Shown in pieces: positions 24,340 through 35,228 of a DNA stretch of 64,000 nt; positions within the stretch are counted from its first letter, which is position 1; each line of letters begins with the position of its first letter. The DNA comes from Pilaira anomala. Its lineage: Eukaryota; Mucoromycota; Mucoromycetes; Mucorales; Mucoraceae. The stretch is taken from positions 1 through 64,000 of the forward strand of contig JAIXMQ010000094.1 in the NCBI GenBank assembly GCA_025716855.1, read 5' to 3'. The translations under genes and the position numbers were made by a program. The notes beneath the pieces were generated by a model that saw only the letters and a list, made by a program, of their open reading frames with translations, searched no databases and was not told the origin of the DNA.

Positions 24340-24710
24340 CAATCCAACTCTCCCTTCGATATTCGTATGGTTTTACGTGCCATTACACCCAGGATTAAAC
24401 TGCACGAACCGCTCGTAAACGAGGACGGAAGAGAAGGAGACAGGACTTACCAAGATAGAACATACTCGCCAAAAAATAGAATCACTAACTGCTGCGGTGT
24501 TGTGGCAACAATCAACCTTTGATCATAATACTTTCCTTTGAGATGACATCCACCGAGATGAGAACCATCAATCCAACTCTCCCTACGATATCCGTATGGT
24601 TTTACGTGCCATTACACCCAGGATTGAACTGCACGAACCGCTCGTAAACGAGGACGGAAGAGAAGGAGACAGGACCCATCAAGATAGAGCATACTCGCCA
24701 GAAAATAGAA
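24314..24710. repeat. Direct tandem duplication, offset 229 bases
   Basis: Copy 1 (about 24314-24481) and copy 2 (about 24540-24710) are near-identical over about 165 bases, from gaaccatcaatccaactctc to the shared end catactcgcc/aatagaa. An additional three-base length difference lies near the start of the copies. Both strands stay fairly open across the copies, so coding orientation cannot be decided by eye. Confidence 0.85.
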
Positions 24711-24733
24711 CTCACAAAACTTGATCATTGCTT

Positions 24734-25054
24734 TTACAAACCCGTTGCATTGCTGAAACTGTTAGAAACTGCTTGGAAACATAATATATAAAAATAAAAA
24801 AATAACTTACCATCATAACAATAGCCGTTTTGTCCTTTTGATTTCAAGTTCCAGCAGACTACAAATAGCGATATTTTTAAAATGAGTGTTAGAAACTGTT
24901 GGAAACTATTTGGAAGCATAATAAATATATACAAAAAAAAATAACTTACCATCATAACAACAACAACTAAAGCAGCACCAGTATTAGTCAGAGCAATACC
25001 TATCATAGCAACACCTGTCATAGCAGCACCTGTCATAGCAACACCACCAGCCAT
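24734..25054 (-). CDS. Hypothetical hydrophobic protein, uncertain
   Basis: An ATG-started frame of 106 codons begins MAGGVAMTGAAMTGVAMIGI, an Ala/Gly/Met/Thr repeat, and continues with hydrophobic segments. The frame is open upstream to about 25189 through another hydrophobic stretch (WVSFVGYLVLFVIQLIW) but lacks an ATG there, so an upstream exon may exist. Two similar sequences ending in atgatg|gtaagttatt occur inside it (near 24810-24832 and 24950-24965) and look like duplicated donor regions. Splicing them together gives an early stop, so the structure is unresolved. It could be a remnant of a duplicated gene. Confidence 0.3.
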   Translation of the reverse strand: MAGGVAMTGAAMTGVAMIGIALTNTGAALVVVVMMVSYFFLYIFIMLPNSFQQFLTLILKISLFVVCWNLKSKGQNGYCYDGKLFFYFYILCFQAVSNSFSNATGL

Positions 25055-25189
25055 AACAATAACCGGTAACACCAATAAACAAACACCCGGTGATGACAGC
25101 AGAAAATCGATACTATGGCACCATATTAACTGTATCACAAATAGAACAAGATACCCGACAAAAGAAACCCAGAAGCAACTGGTATTCAA

Positions 25190-26421
25190 ATCTTTAAATC
25201 TTTATGCAGCAATACACTTAACCTCCCAGAAGTAAACTTCTAGGACCAGGAACTATCCCATGGTAAGTTAATTACAGATGAAGAATAAAGAAATGTCGAG
25301 ATCTATACTAATCTGCAAGTAGAGAACTAATGCATTACACTTCGAGAAGTGCTGATTGCGGCATGTCAAAACATTGTAAATGTTCCACGGTAAGAAAACC
25401 GCTACATTCGCATCACAATCAAACAATAGAACACCATACTTTGCAAAAGAAAAGATAATAATGGGTATAAAAGGAGGAACAACAGGATTATTTTATATAT
25501 TTTTTTTTTATTCGTAATTTTGATGATGACGTTTCCAAAAAAAAAAATTATGATAAAAAAAAAAGTGTGTCACAAAAAAAAACCACAGAGACTGAAGCGC
25601 CGTAGAAACAGAATTTATTATTATCTCACCTTAACATACATAGCCTTATTTCTAACTTGAGAAAATTAAATATGGCCAAATTTTTCAGAAAATTACGGTC
25701 TTAAATAAAAAGATGCATGGTTAGAAAATTATATATATGTGTATTAATAAGCATTTATTTTTATATAAAAAGATCCTTTTCTTTTTTTAATCGTACGTTT
25801 TCAAAGTAACAACTTTGCTAGCACAAAAAAAAAAAAAAAAAAAAAAAAAAGTAGTAATCTATTATAAACATTTATGCTAAAATGTAAATAGACGTTGAAA
25901 AAAAAAGTGATGAGGAGAATCAAATATTAATGCCTAACATAATATTTGGAGTTGCTGTTGCAGCTTCAACAGAGAAGAAAAAGAAACTAAACTTTTTCTT
26001 ATGTGGCGTGTGAAAAAATATACGATACCAATAAGAATCGAGTATATCCATAATGGGAAAATTTATGCTAAGCTTCTTTTTCACATAGTGCATTGGCGTT
26101 ATGGTATTAATAATACAGTGGCTATCCAACCAGAGCTTGAAATAATACGAAAACCTGTCAATGTTTACTTTTAATATGAAAAAAAATTTTATGCTTGTTT
26201 TCTTTTTTTCTTTTTTTTTTCTTCTTCTTCTTCTTCTTCTTCTTTTTTCTGTAAGCCGTACTCAAGCGAAACCTGCTTTTATTGCAATCGGATAGGAAGT
26301 TGCAGATGTATCTGGCGAGTAGATCGCATTTTTGAAGCTTTGGTGTACGTAGTTTATTTCTTCATGAACCCTTTCGTACTTGCTCTGGTGATACTGGATA
26401 TAGATGAAAGAATGGTGGCTC
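25190..26421. other. Gene-poor spacer
   Basis: No gene is recognised. A TATA-box-like sequence (ggtataaaagg) is present near 25456 on the plus strand with no clear gene behind it. There is also a run of about 26 A near 25825-25850 and a CTT repeat near 26221-26245. Confidence 0.4.
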
Positions 26422-26942
26422 ATCTCTTATATATTACCTCTTCGTCAAACGCTATGCTTGTTTTATTTCAGAGAGTTATATCAGATTAATTTTGTACTGG
26501 CTCACTTTGGTTTGCAGATCTCTGATGTGATTTTTGTACAAAGGTATTAGAAAGGATTGTTTATTACGTCTTTGGTGAACCGTGGTACTTCTTAATATGT
26601 CTAGCATAGAAGACTGTAGTATTTTAGTAATATGGTGGTATATGATGATTTTCGATATGCTGAAGTGCTGATAACTTTATGTATGGAAATGGTGTGTTTT
26701 CCGTCTTTGAAGAATCGAAGGTAAGTAGGTGTTTAGGTGTTTGGTGTAGCTTTTGGAAGTCTTGACTTCACTGGATGAACTATTTTTATTTTCCTTGCTT
26801 CTTCTTGTTCGTCTGGTGTTCTCCTACAATCTAACTTGATTGTTCTTGATAAAGAGTCTACTTGACCCGGGTTTACTTCTTACTTGGTTATCTTCTACTA
26901 GAATCTTGTCTTCTGCTTGGGGTTTCTATAATGTCAATCAAC
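26422..26942 (+). pseudogene. Left arm of inverted repeat: decayed coding-like copy
   Basis: This segment is the inverted, diverged copy of 27121-27648. Read on the plus strand it contains peptide blocks matched in the other arm with conservative changes: ELYQINFVLAHFGLQISDV here against ELYQINSVLNHFGLQISEV there, and YAEVLITLCM against YVEVLIALCM. A donor-like gtaagtagg follows the second block, but the acceptor is damaged (ctcctacaa instead of ctcctacag). Frames are broken by stops between blocks. The protein family is not recognised; a mobile-element gene or expanded host family is possible. Confidence 0.55.
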
Positions 26943-27120
26943 CAAAAAAAAAAAACAGTATAGTTTTGCAAAAACTCTTTCCTTCGCGGTTTTTACTCTT
27001 TTTACGCACTTATAACAAAAATCAATTTGTTTAGAAATTATAGACCTACCACCCCTCTCTTCAAAAAGCAGATCCAAAAATTCAAAAAAACACAAAAAAA
27101 AAAATATAAAATTTAAAAAA

Positions 27121-27648
27121 AATGGTTGACATTCTAGAAACACCAAGCAAAAGACATGATCCCAGTAGAAAAAACCAAGACGGTTGTAAATCTTGAACAA
27201 GTGGACTCTTCATCAAGACCACACAAGACTGACTGTAGGAGAAAACTAGAAGGGCAAGAAGCTGGAAGGAGAATAAATCTAAAGTTCTGAAGGTGTTGTT
27301 GAGATGGAAGAAAGCTGCAACAAACACTGACACACCTACTTACTTTCGCTTCATCATAGATAGAATATTCACCAGTTTCATACATAAAGCTATCAGTACT
27401 TCAACATATCTGTATCATCATCATGTATCACCATAATACTATTGTAGTGCAAGCTTCCATGTTAGACATATTGAGAAGTACTATGTAGATACGATTCACC
27501 CGAGACGTAGCAGGCAATCCCTAATACTTTTGTATAAAAATCACCTCAGAGATCTGCAAACCAAAGTGGTTCAGCACAGAGTTAATCTGATATAATTCTC
27601 TGAAATAAAACAAGCACTGCATTTGACGAAGAGGTAATATATAAGAGC
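27121..27648 (-). pseudogene. Right arm of inverted repeat: decayed coding-like copy
   Basis: Read on the minus strand this arm aligns with 26422-26942 through its whole length. It keeps an apparently intact intron border pair (gtaagtaggtg ... ctcctacag), followed by a hydrophobic block (CVVLMKSPLVQDLQPSWFF) that corresponds to LFLIKSLLDPGLLLTWL in the left arm. In-frame stops separate the blocks, so the copy is probably not functional, unless exons I have not resolved bridge them. The two arms face away from about 180 bases of A-rich spacer (26943-27120). Confidence 0.55.
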
Positions 27649-27659
27649 AAGTGAGTTGT

Positions 27660-28260
27660 TATTTGGAAGTCTTATTTGGTGATCTGGTTCCGGTCTTAAG
27701 GTATTAGTGGCAGGGTACGCTATTTATATCAGGTGGATAATTTTCGCTGGTCAAAAGTTCTGGGTAGTCTGGGCATGTGTCCTCCGTTTTGCGGTAATCG
27801 TAACAACCTCATTGAGTGTAAAGCAAGGGCCCTATAGTGAAGTAAATAAGCTGGTATCATACAAGTTGGGCTTTGGCTCAGGCGAGAAGGAAGCAAGGAC
27901 CCTTGACCGGTGAGCCTTGTTCTATAATCAAAATTCTTTGCTTGTTGGTATTCGGTACGGATAATAAGTAGTAAGAGCGGGATGTCTTGATTGTATGTCT
28001 CGTTAGTCGAGTGTATTTTTATGAATCTTCTACTTGTTTGACGATACAGAATAGGGTACCGTTAGTTGGTGGCGGGTAAATAGACCGCAGGACGTGATCG
28101 TACGTCTAACACAATATGCTTGCATGAGCAGATCCAGTTGATCGTATCTTGGGTTTTATTGCATCCACTAACACTTTACAAGCGGTAATATTTTTGGGAC
28201 CAGATGTGTTTTCGCCTTCTCGTGGCTGTTGTCCTGTTAGTATCATTGTAGTTTTTATAA
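27660..28260. other. Base-composition island, possible transposon remnant
   Basis: This stretch is visibly richer in G and C than its surroundings and lacks the homopolymers typical of local spacers. It follows directly after the inverted repeat. Short open stretches are present but no family is recognised. It may be an LTR or another part of a mobile element; I see no clear terminal repeats. Confidence 0.3.
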
Positions 28261-29289
28261 TTACTTTGAGAACCAAGAGAAACACTTTTTTTTTTATCTA
28301 GCTATTAATAAATAAATAAAAAACGTATTTTTAATATATCATTACTTCTGTTTATAACATGAAACTATAAGTTCTACTCTTTAACTGTTTTTTATTCTGC
28401 CTACATTAATTGTAAGTGGCAATTTATGCGAGTTGAATACGTTGGAGGGCGTTTCTTTTATGCTTTAAATTATATAAGCATTATAACGGGTATGTATCAG
28501 CAAAGTTATTATTTAACAATATGATGACTAGCAATAAGATAAGAGTAGGAAATACAGATAATCACATAGAAATATTAAATCTATTTATTATAGACGAGTG
28601 GTAAGGAATATTAAACAACGAACTCTTAGAGTGATACTTTGAAAGGTAATAAAAAACATAACAGAAAGTAAATAGTGAAGAATTGGGAAGGAATATTAAA
28701 AGAACCGGACAGTGAATACAAAAATGAACTTATATTTCAAGTTATTACTTGATTAAAGATTTATTTATGATGTTTTTGGAAAGCGTATTTATATGTTTTT
28801 TGAAAGTTGGTGCTACTCTCTTGTAACAGTACGATCATACAAATAGGGTAAGAATATGTAGAGTAGATAAACAATACTTTTATGTAATAATATCACAGGA
28901 ATACAAATATACTTAAAGTGGTATTCTAAATGTACCCTCTTACGTGCCCCCCCCCTCTCTTTATATGAGAGTCTAACTTGATTCTCTTAACGACTTTATA
29001 AATATCTCGGTTGTTACTTGTAGTTTCCTACAATAAAATTCTCACTTATATTTCCAGAATTGTATTTGCATTTAAATATAGAATATTTCCTTTAGGCTCA
29101 AGATATTGATAATGATATGTATACAATGTGAAACATCTATATTATTATGAATATATAATAGGCTTTTATTACGATGTTTAATTTATATCCCTGATCTACT
29201 TATTTCTTTATGAGTAAACATGGTGCAAATACAACAAACATAACCTTATTTGTGAAATCTTATTTCAACAGATACGGCAGCTTACGAAA
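28261..29289. other. AT-rich spacer
   Basis: I see no gene or clear repeat here. A short C run lies near 28945-28955. Confidence 0.4.
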
Positions 29290-29625
29290 TCAGTCCAGTT
29301 GATTTATCTTTATACAAGTCCTTTCAGCAAATGTCGTCGTGGAAATACTTTCACATACTCAATTATCGTTCCTTGATCAGCGGCAATAATAATCGTGAAG
29401 CTCTCGCGCTCCTAATATCAGTTGCCTCACTGAAACAATTCTAGTTTACCTCAATGATCCTTTAAAATCGTGCTCTATGGTATCGCACCTTCTTAAAGAA
29501 ACTACCTACAGCATTTTATAGGAACAGTTGTATCCCCTAACTGTCGCTTGTGTAGTAACTCCAATATTGATCCACTTGATCGTTTTCTGTTATACTTCCC
29601 ACTCAAACAAGAAATTTAATCTTCA
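29290..29625 (+). pseudogene. 3' remnant of a non-LTR (LINE-type) retrotransposon
   Basis: Two adjacent frames carry the signature of the end of LINE reverse-transcriptase proteins. At 29469-29511 is RALWYRTFLKKLPT, matching the usual W-[YW]-[RK]-x(5-7)-[KR]-LPT block. After a frameshift at 29536 comes PNCRLCSNSNIDPLDRFLLY, matching the terminal C-x2-C zinc motif followed by D-x-F-L-x-x-x-P. The frameshift and stops show that this copy is dead. The upstream part of the element is not recognisable in the window. Confidence 0.6.
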
Positions 29626-30969
29626 GTGTTGCTAGAATATTTCTGTACTCCTCCCCTTGCATCTGCTGAAGCCTTGGCCACTTTACTTACTCTTACACCT
29701 CCTGCAACAGTCCACCGTACTCAGGTACTAACGTCTTATACTATTGTAACCACAACGCACTGGATTATCTGGATCCATTATTGGAATTTCATCATTGACA
29801 AAAAAAAAAAAACCTTTCCTATCAAAAGCTATTCTGACTTCCATTCACTCCCAAGTGTCTCTACTACTATATCCTCCAAGTCAAGGCTAAGCCGCTCTGC
29901 GATTGCTCTCTCAATTATTTTAATTTTTTCCCTCTATTTTATTTACTCTTCATTCTTTTAATTTTAATTATCTTATATTTAAGTCCCACCTCTCTGAGGA
30001 TTTGTGATCCATAAGTTTAATAAAACTTATTTTACAAAAAAAAAAAAAGCATCGTCTACACCAACGTGTTTTTTAAGTGGTTTTTTCAAAACACGTGATC
30101 CGAGTTTTTCAAAAAAAAACACGTAGAATCATTCCACAACACTAGAACGTATCACTCTGAAATTCTGGCCGAAAAATATACGGTCAGCCAAATTTTTGGT
30201 CCTTTTAACTTCGAAGAAGCCGTGTGGTTGGCGAAGATGAAAAATGATCCCTCTCTCTTATAATCTTGCGCATCACAGATTTTTTCTTCAATTTATTTTT
30301 TGGCCTTTCATCTTGATAAATTATCTCTTTTATGTACACTTATTAATCCTTCTGTGGTAGTAAATCCGGTTTTTGGAAAGGATTTACCAGATTCTCTTTA
30401 TAACAGAAATTAAAAAATCAAGAAAGTCCTTTTAAAGTCTACATTTTGATAAGAAGGAGATTGATATTTTATAGCCATTTGTTTCATATTTAATAAAAGT
30501 CCTATAATCATACTTTACGTACACAGCCTTCAAACTTTCTAATATGAACAGAGGATAAATTACGAAAATATATATATATATATATAAATCCAATTGTTCA
30601 ATGTTATCCGGCTATATATTTTGTATTATCTGCTTTCAGTTTTTAGTTCTTTCTTGCATGATCAGTTAATATTCTGAATTTTCATGCCTAAAAATATTCG
30701 TATAGGTAATTCCGGCATAATAGATATGTTTATTTACACCATTTTGAAATATAGCTTTACAATGGGTCTGCATTAAAGAGAGTATCTAAAAAAGAAGAAA
30801 GAAAAGGTGATGTCAGCATTTCTGCTTGAATTAAATACAAAAAGGAACATTAATTTTATTAAAAGTAGTACAAGTCTTTCTTTTAATTCTTCATTTTCCT
30901 TTTTATTTATTTCCCCTTTCTCTTTCTTCTTTTCCCCCTTTTTTCTTTGATATTTGTAATTAATTTAAA
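29626..30969. other. Spacer before second F-box gene
   Basis: No gene is supported. An open stretch of about 110 codons at 29626-29961 is Thr/Ser-rich and shows no family resemblance; it may be the 3' part of the dead retroelement. A T/C-rich tract (30880-30950) just before 30970 resembles the pyrimidine-rich leaders seen in front of other genes here. Confidence 0.4.
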
Positions 30970-32739
30970 ATGCCTTACAGCAGCAGCAGCAGCAGCAGCA
31001 GCAGTAGCCATAGGCTTCCTTCGGAACTTATAGAGTTAATAGGAAGTTATTTAAGTAATCAAGAACAATACAAGTGTTTATTCGTATGTAAGAATTGGTT
31101 TGATCCAATCCATCGAACCTTATATAAAACGATACAAATCAAGACTCGACATCAGTTTAAGACACTTTTACCACAACTAGAAAGCAACGGAAAGCTTGTA
31201 AGATCACTTTACTTTTGTAAATCGAAACATCGTGTAGGTGTGACAAGAAATGAATTGGATCAATTAGCAATTGTATGTCCATATATAGAAATTTTGGATT
31301 TCCATCAAGCAATATGGAAATACATTTATAATTCAAACCTATTAGATCAGTTTAAACACATTTACCAATTACCTCCACTCACACATAATTTACGATTAAG
31401 TCAGCACCAAAATCAACTTACTTCACTTTCTCTTTACGGTCCTATTGTATCTGATTATTTATTTCAACAAGAGGAATTATTAAAATGTACACCTCATCTT
31501 GTGTTTTTATCATTTAATAGTCAACAAGATAAATCACATGCAATTCATATTTCTAACATGCAATTAGAATTCATTCATGATAGTTTACCTTTATTAAAAG
31601 AATTAGAATTATCTGGTTCTTTCAAGTTGCATTATATCACGCAGCAGGCATCCATCACAACAGCAGCGGTACACCTGACTCGATTTTTATTAAAAGCAGA
31701 TTCTATCTCACCTCAATGGATTTATTATTTTGCTTACAAGTATCCACATTTAGAAACACTTGATTTGGAGCTCACATTATTATCACAGAAACAAAAAAGA
31801 GTTGATAAATCATTTTCTTTTTTACTCAAATCATGTCCAAATCTAAACAAGATAGAACTAGATAGTTTAAGTGCAAAGACATTAATGACAAAAGAATTTT
31901 TTGATATGGCAGATCAACATCAACATTTAAAAGAGATCAAAATGAAGGATTTATCTTATAATTTAGTATCAAGACAAGATGGATTTTTTGATTTATTGGT
32001 GAAGAGAGGAAAGAGATGGATTTCTGGATTAGGAACAGAAGTGATTGAATCCGACCTGACAATTCGACGTATTTTAGAATCACTTATGACATTGAATCAA
32101 TTAACAGATTTAGTACTTTGTTGTGGTCATCCTTATTTTGATTGTGAACTTGATTTGATACTTGATCATTGCCCCAACTTGATACAACTTACAATTCGAT
32201 CTGCTCAAGTGATATTATCATCAAAACAACAAGCACTGATGATGATTAGTAGAGTACATGGTTTAAAATCAATTTCTTTTAGTACAGTCTCATTTTCATC
32301 TTCTATTATATTTGATTATTTATCTTTAAAATGTCCTGTTTTAACAAAATTGATGTGTTATGAATGTGATCAAAAACAAGGCAATGTGATTCAAATTCAT
32401 ATGCCTCAACATACATTTGAAACAATTTCATTAAATGGAATTCGATTAGCAGTAGGCACTCTAGAAGATCAACCTAATATTCGTATAATTTCAATCACAC
32501 AACAACAAAAAAAGGAACAAAAAAGATGGTACCATGCCAACCATAATATGTGTTACCCAAAGATACATCGTTTTAATCAACGCCAAACAAATCAATTACA
32601 ACAATATTCAAGTAGTATTAAAAAACCTCCTACTACATTTCGAAAAATCAAAGATATTTTATTTGGTTACATCTCCATTCAATGTCAATCAATTCAACAT
32701 TGGGAATTTATTTGTGAAACTACTTATAATGAATTTTAA
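30970..32739 (+). CDS. F-box protein with leucine-rich repeats
   Basis: A single exon codes for 589 residues. After a poly-Ser start coded by AGC repeats (residues 4-13), the F-box spans about residues 15-55 (HRLPSELIELIGSYLSNQEQ, then CLFVCKNWFDPIHRTLYKTI). The remainder contains many irregular leucine-rich units: LTSLSLYG, LLKELELSGSF, HLETLDLELTLL, LNKIELDSL, LTDLVLCCGH and LIQLTIRS. Such proteins are substrate adaptors of SCF ubiquitin ligases. It is similar in layout to the F-box gene at 8.4-9.9 kb and to the dead fragment near 51.2 kb. The stop codon is only 15 bases from the convergent stop of the next gene, so the two 3' UTRs must overlap. Confidence 0.85.
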   Translation: MPYSSSSSSSSSSHRLPSELIELIGSYLSNQEQYKCLFVCKNWFDPIHRTLYKTIQIKTRHQFKTLLPQLESNGKLVRSLYFCKSKHRVGVTRNELDQLAIVCPYIEILDFHQAIWKYIYNSNLLDQFKHIYQLPPLTHNLRLSQHQNQLTSLSLYGPIVSDYLFQQEELLKCTPHLVFLSFNSQQDKSHAIHISNMQLEFIHDSLPLLKELELSGSFKLHYITQQASITTAAVHLTRFLLKADSISPQWIYYFAYKYPHLETLDLELTLLSQKQKRVDKSFSFLLKSCPNLNKIELDSLSAKTLMTKEFFDMADQHQHLKEIKMKDLSYNLVSRQDGFFDLLVKRGKRWISGLGTEVIESDLTIRRILESLMTLNQLTDLVLCCGHPYFDCELDLILDHCPNLIQLTIRSAQVILSSKQQALMMISRVHGLKSISFSTVSFSSSIIFDYLSLKCPVLTKLMCYECDQKQGNVIQIHMPQHTFETISLNGIRLAVGTLEDQPNIRIISITQQQKKEQKRWYHANHNMCYPKIHRFNQRQTNQLQQYSSSIKKPPTTFRKIKDILFGYISIQCQSIQHWEFICETTYNEF

Positions 32740-32754
32740 TAATAATAAAAAAAA

Positions 32755-33578
32755 TTAGGGTATCGAAATCATCGTATCATGATGCATAATATTGCTATAA
32801 GTTTTAAATGTTTCAATTTCTTGAATAAATTCTGTCAATGCACCTTGTTCAGTAGAACCAAATACAAATCCTACAATTAAGCAAATAGGTAAACAAAAAC
32901 AAATTAAATTCATAAATGCACTACCAAATACTGTCATCAAGATAATCACTAATGGATGTGGTAATAAAGTAGGTATAGCTACAACCATTGCATACAGACA
33001 CCCTACGATCAATATACCTACACACATCCATCTCAATAACCTATTTGCATCTCTTTTGGCTTTCACTCGATTCAATTCTAAAGCATTTAAAATTTCACAT
33101 ACAGTCTTTGGTTCTAAATGAGTATAACCAGGATCACCCAACAGATGATGCGTCTCTAACGATTCTTTTCTTGGATAAACTTTAAATATTGAAACTACGC
33201 CAAAATGGTCAGAGTAACTCATATCATTTATCTTTTCGACCAAGACCACTTGAGAATCAATACAACTCAATTGTTGCGTTTCTCTATAGAAGATATAATC
33301 TAGTCTTTTCCCCATACGTTTCTGAATATTTTCTTTTTGGTCTTTATAGTATCGAGAGAATGTATTAAATGGTGAATTACATGTGAACCCAAATAATTGA
33401 CTGTAGGATTCTGCAGTGATATGCTCTGTATTGAATTTATTTATATCGGGTTCGCCATGTACTTGTAACCAAGAGTCGGTCATGAAACCATGTTGTTGAA
33501 TTAATTTATAGTTGAATGAACTCGGCATACTATTAAAGTCACCACACTATATAAATAGATATTGTTATTTTCAAATTC

Positions 33579-33617
<39 letters not shown>

Positions 33618-34187
33618 CTATAATAATCTGTCTTCCCATAGCAGCTGATTGTCTTAGAAGATGAGCTAGTTGCCAGCATTGAGATGCACGATGTGCTTTA
33701 TATGGATCCTTAGGTCCATAACCAGCATGTAAATGTGTATTAAATATCTCTAAAAATCCTAAATCAGGATGCTTGACAAGTGCTGTACCACAACCTTTTC
33801 CAACATAATAATCTCCATGAAATATCTTTAATGGTTTACCATTTAATGCATAACGATGATAGGTTGTAGATACAATTGGATATTTTGATAAAATCGCGAG
33901 TCCACTACCTAACGCACCGCTTTTTTTTTTTTTTCTGATTAATATCGCATGTTTTATCTCTAAATATTCTCTTTTTTTTACCTGTAAAAGTATTTAGCAA
34001 AAGGTAAATTTTGCTTTACACTGTCTAGAATATATTGATAATCCTTTTGTACCCAGACTTCTTGTAATGTTACAATGTCGTAAGAACATGAACTTAATAC
34101 TTTAGCTATCGCTTCGATTCGAAACTTTCTATTTTTAGATATAACTGCAAGTCCCCTATTCATTTCTGTGTAAGCATATATTTTTTC

Positions 34188-34230
<43 letters not shown>

Positions 34231-34273
34231 CTTACCAGCAGTTTAATGAAAGTACTTGAAGGTCATGACTCAT
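32755..34273 (-). CDS. ISC1: Inositol phosphosphingolipid phospholipase C / neutral sphingomyelinase (ISC1-like)
   Basis: Four exons, 34273-34236, 34155-33982, 33919-33619 and 33546-32755, give 434 residues. The first exon codes for just MSHDLQVLSLNC plus two bases, continuing WGLAVISKNR in the next. The Mg-dependent endonuclease/phosphatase fold motifs of the nSMase family are complete: DIVTLQEVW (metal Glu), THLHAGYG, CGDFNSMPSS (catalytic Asp/Asn), RLDYIFY and YSDHFGV (catalytic His). Two C-terminal membrane segments (WMCVGILIVGCLYAMVVAI, and LVIILMTVFG through VGFVFG) match the ISC1 layout, where they anchor the enzyme in ER or mitochondrial membrane. It releases ceramide from complex sphingolipids. 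The first intron contains 38 consecutive T. Confidence 0.92.
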
Positions 34274-34429
34274 TAATAAAAAAAATAATAAAAAATAAAA
34301 AATAAAAAATAAAAAAAAAAAAAAAAAAAATCAGCTTACGCGGTGATTTAAGCGGGAGAAAAAAAAGATTGCCCTTTGTTGTTTCACTGTAAAGCAGTAA
34401 TATGATGATTGTTCGTAACAGAGCATGAG

Positions 34430-34462
<33 letters not shown>

Positions 34463-35190
34463 GGAAAGGAGTGCATAATGCACTCTTTGCGGACAATGGC
34501 GTATATAAAAGAACTAACTAAAGAGAATGATTTGTTATTTTACATCAGATCGAGGTGTAACTAATTTATACAGTTTATTTTTAAATCTTTTTACCCAAGT
34601 GGTTGTACACATACAAACTATTGGCTGGATATGAATTAGATACTGGATACAACAACAATTATAAAGTTCATGGGCCTTTTTATGCTTTGTTCTTCTTTAC
34701 ACACACACACACACACACACATCTTTTTTTTTCCTTTTGAGATCACATGTCTAATTAACTATTTCGTCTGTGGTTTTTTCTTTATAGTTATAAAGAATTA
34801 GATCTTCTGTGAGTTAATTTTTTTGGTACTAATTCTAGACACAAGGCTTGTTGCAATCGCTGGACAAAAGAAAAGAAAAAAAAAACGCACCTTCCAAGTG
34901 GACTTTCATTTGTTGTCATACAAGCATTAACTCTATCGCTTTTCATACGATTGCTTTATTTTTTTTTTTCTAAAAAGTAACTTTAATTGACTCTTTATTT
35001 TCTGCTTTGAGTAAAAAGTAAAGCAAACATTTACATTTAGATTGTATGTATCTCTCTCTATTAAAGTAAAATTTAATACAGATAAAGAAAAGGAAAAAAA
35101 AAAGAAGAAATCGTACTTCGAAAGAAGAGATATAGAGGAGTTTGGTTTTTCTTAAAAACTCCCTGGCAAATGATTTGAAAAAATCAACAG

Positions 35191-35228
<38 letters not shown>

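Noticed and set aside
27707..27913. A 68-codon frame in the composition island
   Set aside because: It has no family resemblance that I can name and no splice context; kept only as part of the island description.
29626..29961. A 111-codon open stretch after the retroelement remnant
   Set aside because: It is Thr/Ser-rich without motif or splice context, and directly follows dead retroelement sequence.
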